Part shown: piece after piece, positions 6,093 through 6,634 of the stretch
How positions within the stretch are numbered: the first letter of the stretch is position 1
Layout: every line of letters starts with the position of its first letter
From: Actinomycetota bacterium
Lineage (GTDB): Bacteria > Actinomycetota > Acidimicrobiia > Spongiisociales > UBA5794
NCBI GenBank assembly: GCA_003648875.1
Contig: QMQC01000105.1
Span: 1 to 6,634, forward strand
Length of the DNA stretch: 6,634 nt
Reading direction: 5' to 3'
Translations under genes and position numbers: made by a program
Notes under the pieces: model-generated
What the model saw: only the letters and a program-made list of their open reading frames with translations
Told to the model about the DNA's origin: nothing
Database searches by the model: none

Positions 6093-6634
6093 ATGCGAAT
6101 CGCAGACCGGATCTCCAACCTCGGTACTGAGACCGCGTTCGCTGTTTCGGCAGAAGCAGCGAACTTCGCAGCGAAGGGGAACCGGGTCTACCCGTTCCAC
6201 CTGGGCGATATCAACCTTCCGACCCCTTCCACCGTGGTCGATGGAGCGGCGAAGGCCATCGCTGATGGCAAGACGGGGTATTGCCCGAATGCGGGTATCC
6301 CACAGCTTCGCGAGGCGGTTGCGGCCGACGTTGCTGCCTCCCACAACACCGACTACACGACAGAGAACGTCGTGATGCAGCCGGGAGGCAAGCCCACGAT
6401 CGGCAAGTTCATCCTGACGCTGATGAACCCGGGCGATGAGGTCCTCTATCCGAACCCTGGATATCCGATCTATGAGTCCCAGATCGAGTTCAACGGCGGT
6501 GTCGCGGTCCCGTATGGATACGTCGAGGGCACCGAGAATTTCGAGTTCGACTTCGACTCGATCGAGCGCGGCATCACAGACAAGACACGCTTGCTCATTC
6601 TCAATGATCTCCAGAACCCGATGGGTGCCGAGTG
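6093..6634 (+). CDS. Class I/II PLP aminotransferase (3' end cut off by window edge)
   Basis: 180 residues are visible, starting at ATG 6093 nine bases after GAAGGGA (6077-6083). This is a fold-type I aminotransferase of the aspartate aminotransferase superfamily: FHLGDINLPTP (35-45) corresponds to the usual LGxGxPDFxTP region, then GYCPNAGIPQLREAV (62-76), the cofactor-phosphate segment QPGGKPTI (96-103), YPNPGYPIYES (119-129) with the aromatic residue stacking on PLP, and NDLQNPMG (171-178) with the PLP-binding asparagine N175. The usual NNPTG is QNPMG here. The Schiff-base lysine and substrate arginine lie beyond the window. It would swap an amino group between an amino acid and a 2-oxo acid. 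It follows the carbamoyltransferase in the same direction but past a strong hairpin, so it may be a separate or attenuated transcript; a link to the ureido pathway is plausible but not shown. Confidence 0.9.
   Translation, partial: MRIADRISNLGTETAFAVSAEAANFAAKGNRVYPFHLGDINLPTPSTVVDGAAKAIADGKTGYCPNAGIPQLREAVAADVAASHNTDYTTENVVMQPGGKPTIGKFILTLMNPGDEVLYPNPGYPIYESQIEFNGGVAVPYGYVEGTENFEFDFDSIERGITDKTRLLILNDLQNPMGAE

Noticed and set aside
1..6634. tRNA, rRNA, CRISPR, insertion sequence or phage features
   Set aside because: No cloverleaf, regularly spaced repeats, terminal inverted repeats or transposase/integrase motifs were seen; nearly all bases are accounted for by seven metabolic or regulatory genes.

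Overview
The window is one divergent catabolic-looking locus from a moderately GC-rich bacterium. The codon style and the lack of a Shine-Dalgarno before the regulator fit a high-GC Gram-positive (Actinobacteriota-like) host, but no taxonomic marker is present, so this is only a tentative lean. Every gene reads cleanly. Two genes run off the window edges: a PLP enzyme on the left and an aminotransferase on the right. There are no RNA genes, mobile elements or CRISPR arrays.

Layout. A four-gene minus-strand operon starts at 4153 and runs leftward: an aspartate/ornithine-type carbamoyltransferase paralogue (4153-3203), carbamate kinase (3203-2262), a threonine-synthase-like PLP enzyme (2265-1012), and a second fold-type II PLP enzyme of the cysteine synthase/TrpB superfamily (997 to beyond the edge). 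Junctions are a 1-bp overlap, a 4-bp overlap and a 14-bp gap, so this is almost certainly one transcript. On the plus strand, a GntR/UTRA regulator (4216-4968) is followed by a YgeW-like knotted carbamoyltransferase (5001-5975), a strong UUCG-capped hairpin (6005-6030), and the start of a class I/II aminotransferase (6093 to the edge). The two operons share a short control region (about 4160-4222). In it, back-to-back sigma70-like promoters overlap at their -10 boxes inside a GGTCAT-N16-ATGACC inverted repeat, the probable operator of the regulator.

How the genes may work together. Two non-orthologous carbamoyltransferases plus carbamate kinase are the parts needed to phosphorolyse ureido (carbamoyl-amino) compounds to carbamoyl phosphate and then to ATP, CO2 and ammonia. 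The two PLP enzymes and the aminotransferase could process the freed amino acid. The set recalls the E. coli ygeW-ygeX-yqeA neighbourhood (carbamoyltransferase, diaminopropionate ammonia-lyase, carbamate kinase). It differs by adding a second carbamoyltransferase and by using PLP enzymes that are not obviously YgeX. A substrate with two ureido groups, or two related mono-ureido acids, would explain the pair. An anabolic reading (making a ureido amino acid from carbamoyl phosphate) cannot be excluded. Pyrimidine synthesis and the classical arginine deiminase pathway fit poorly.
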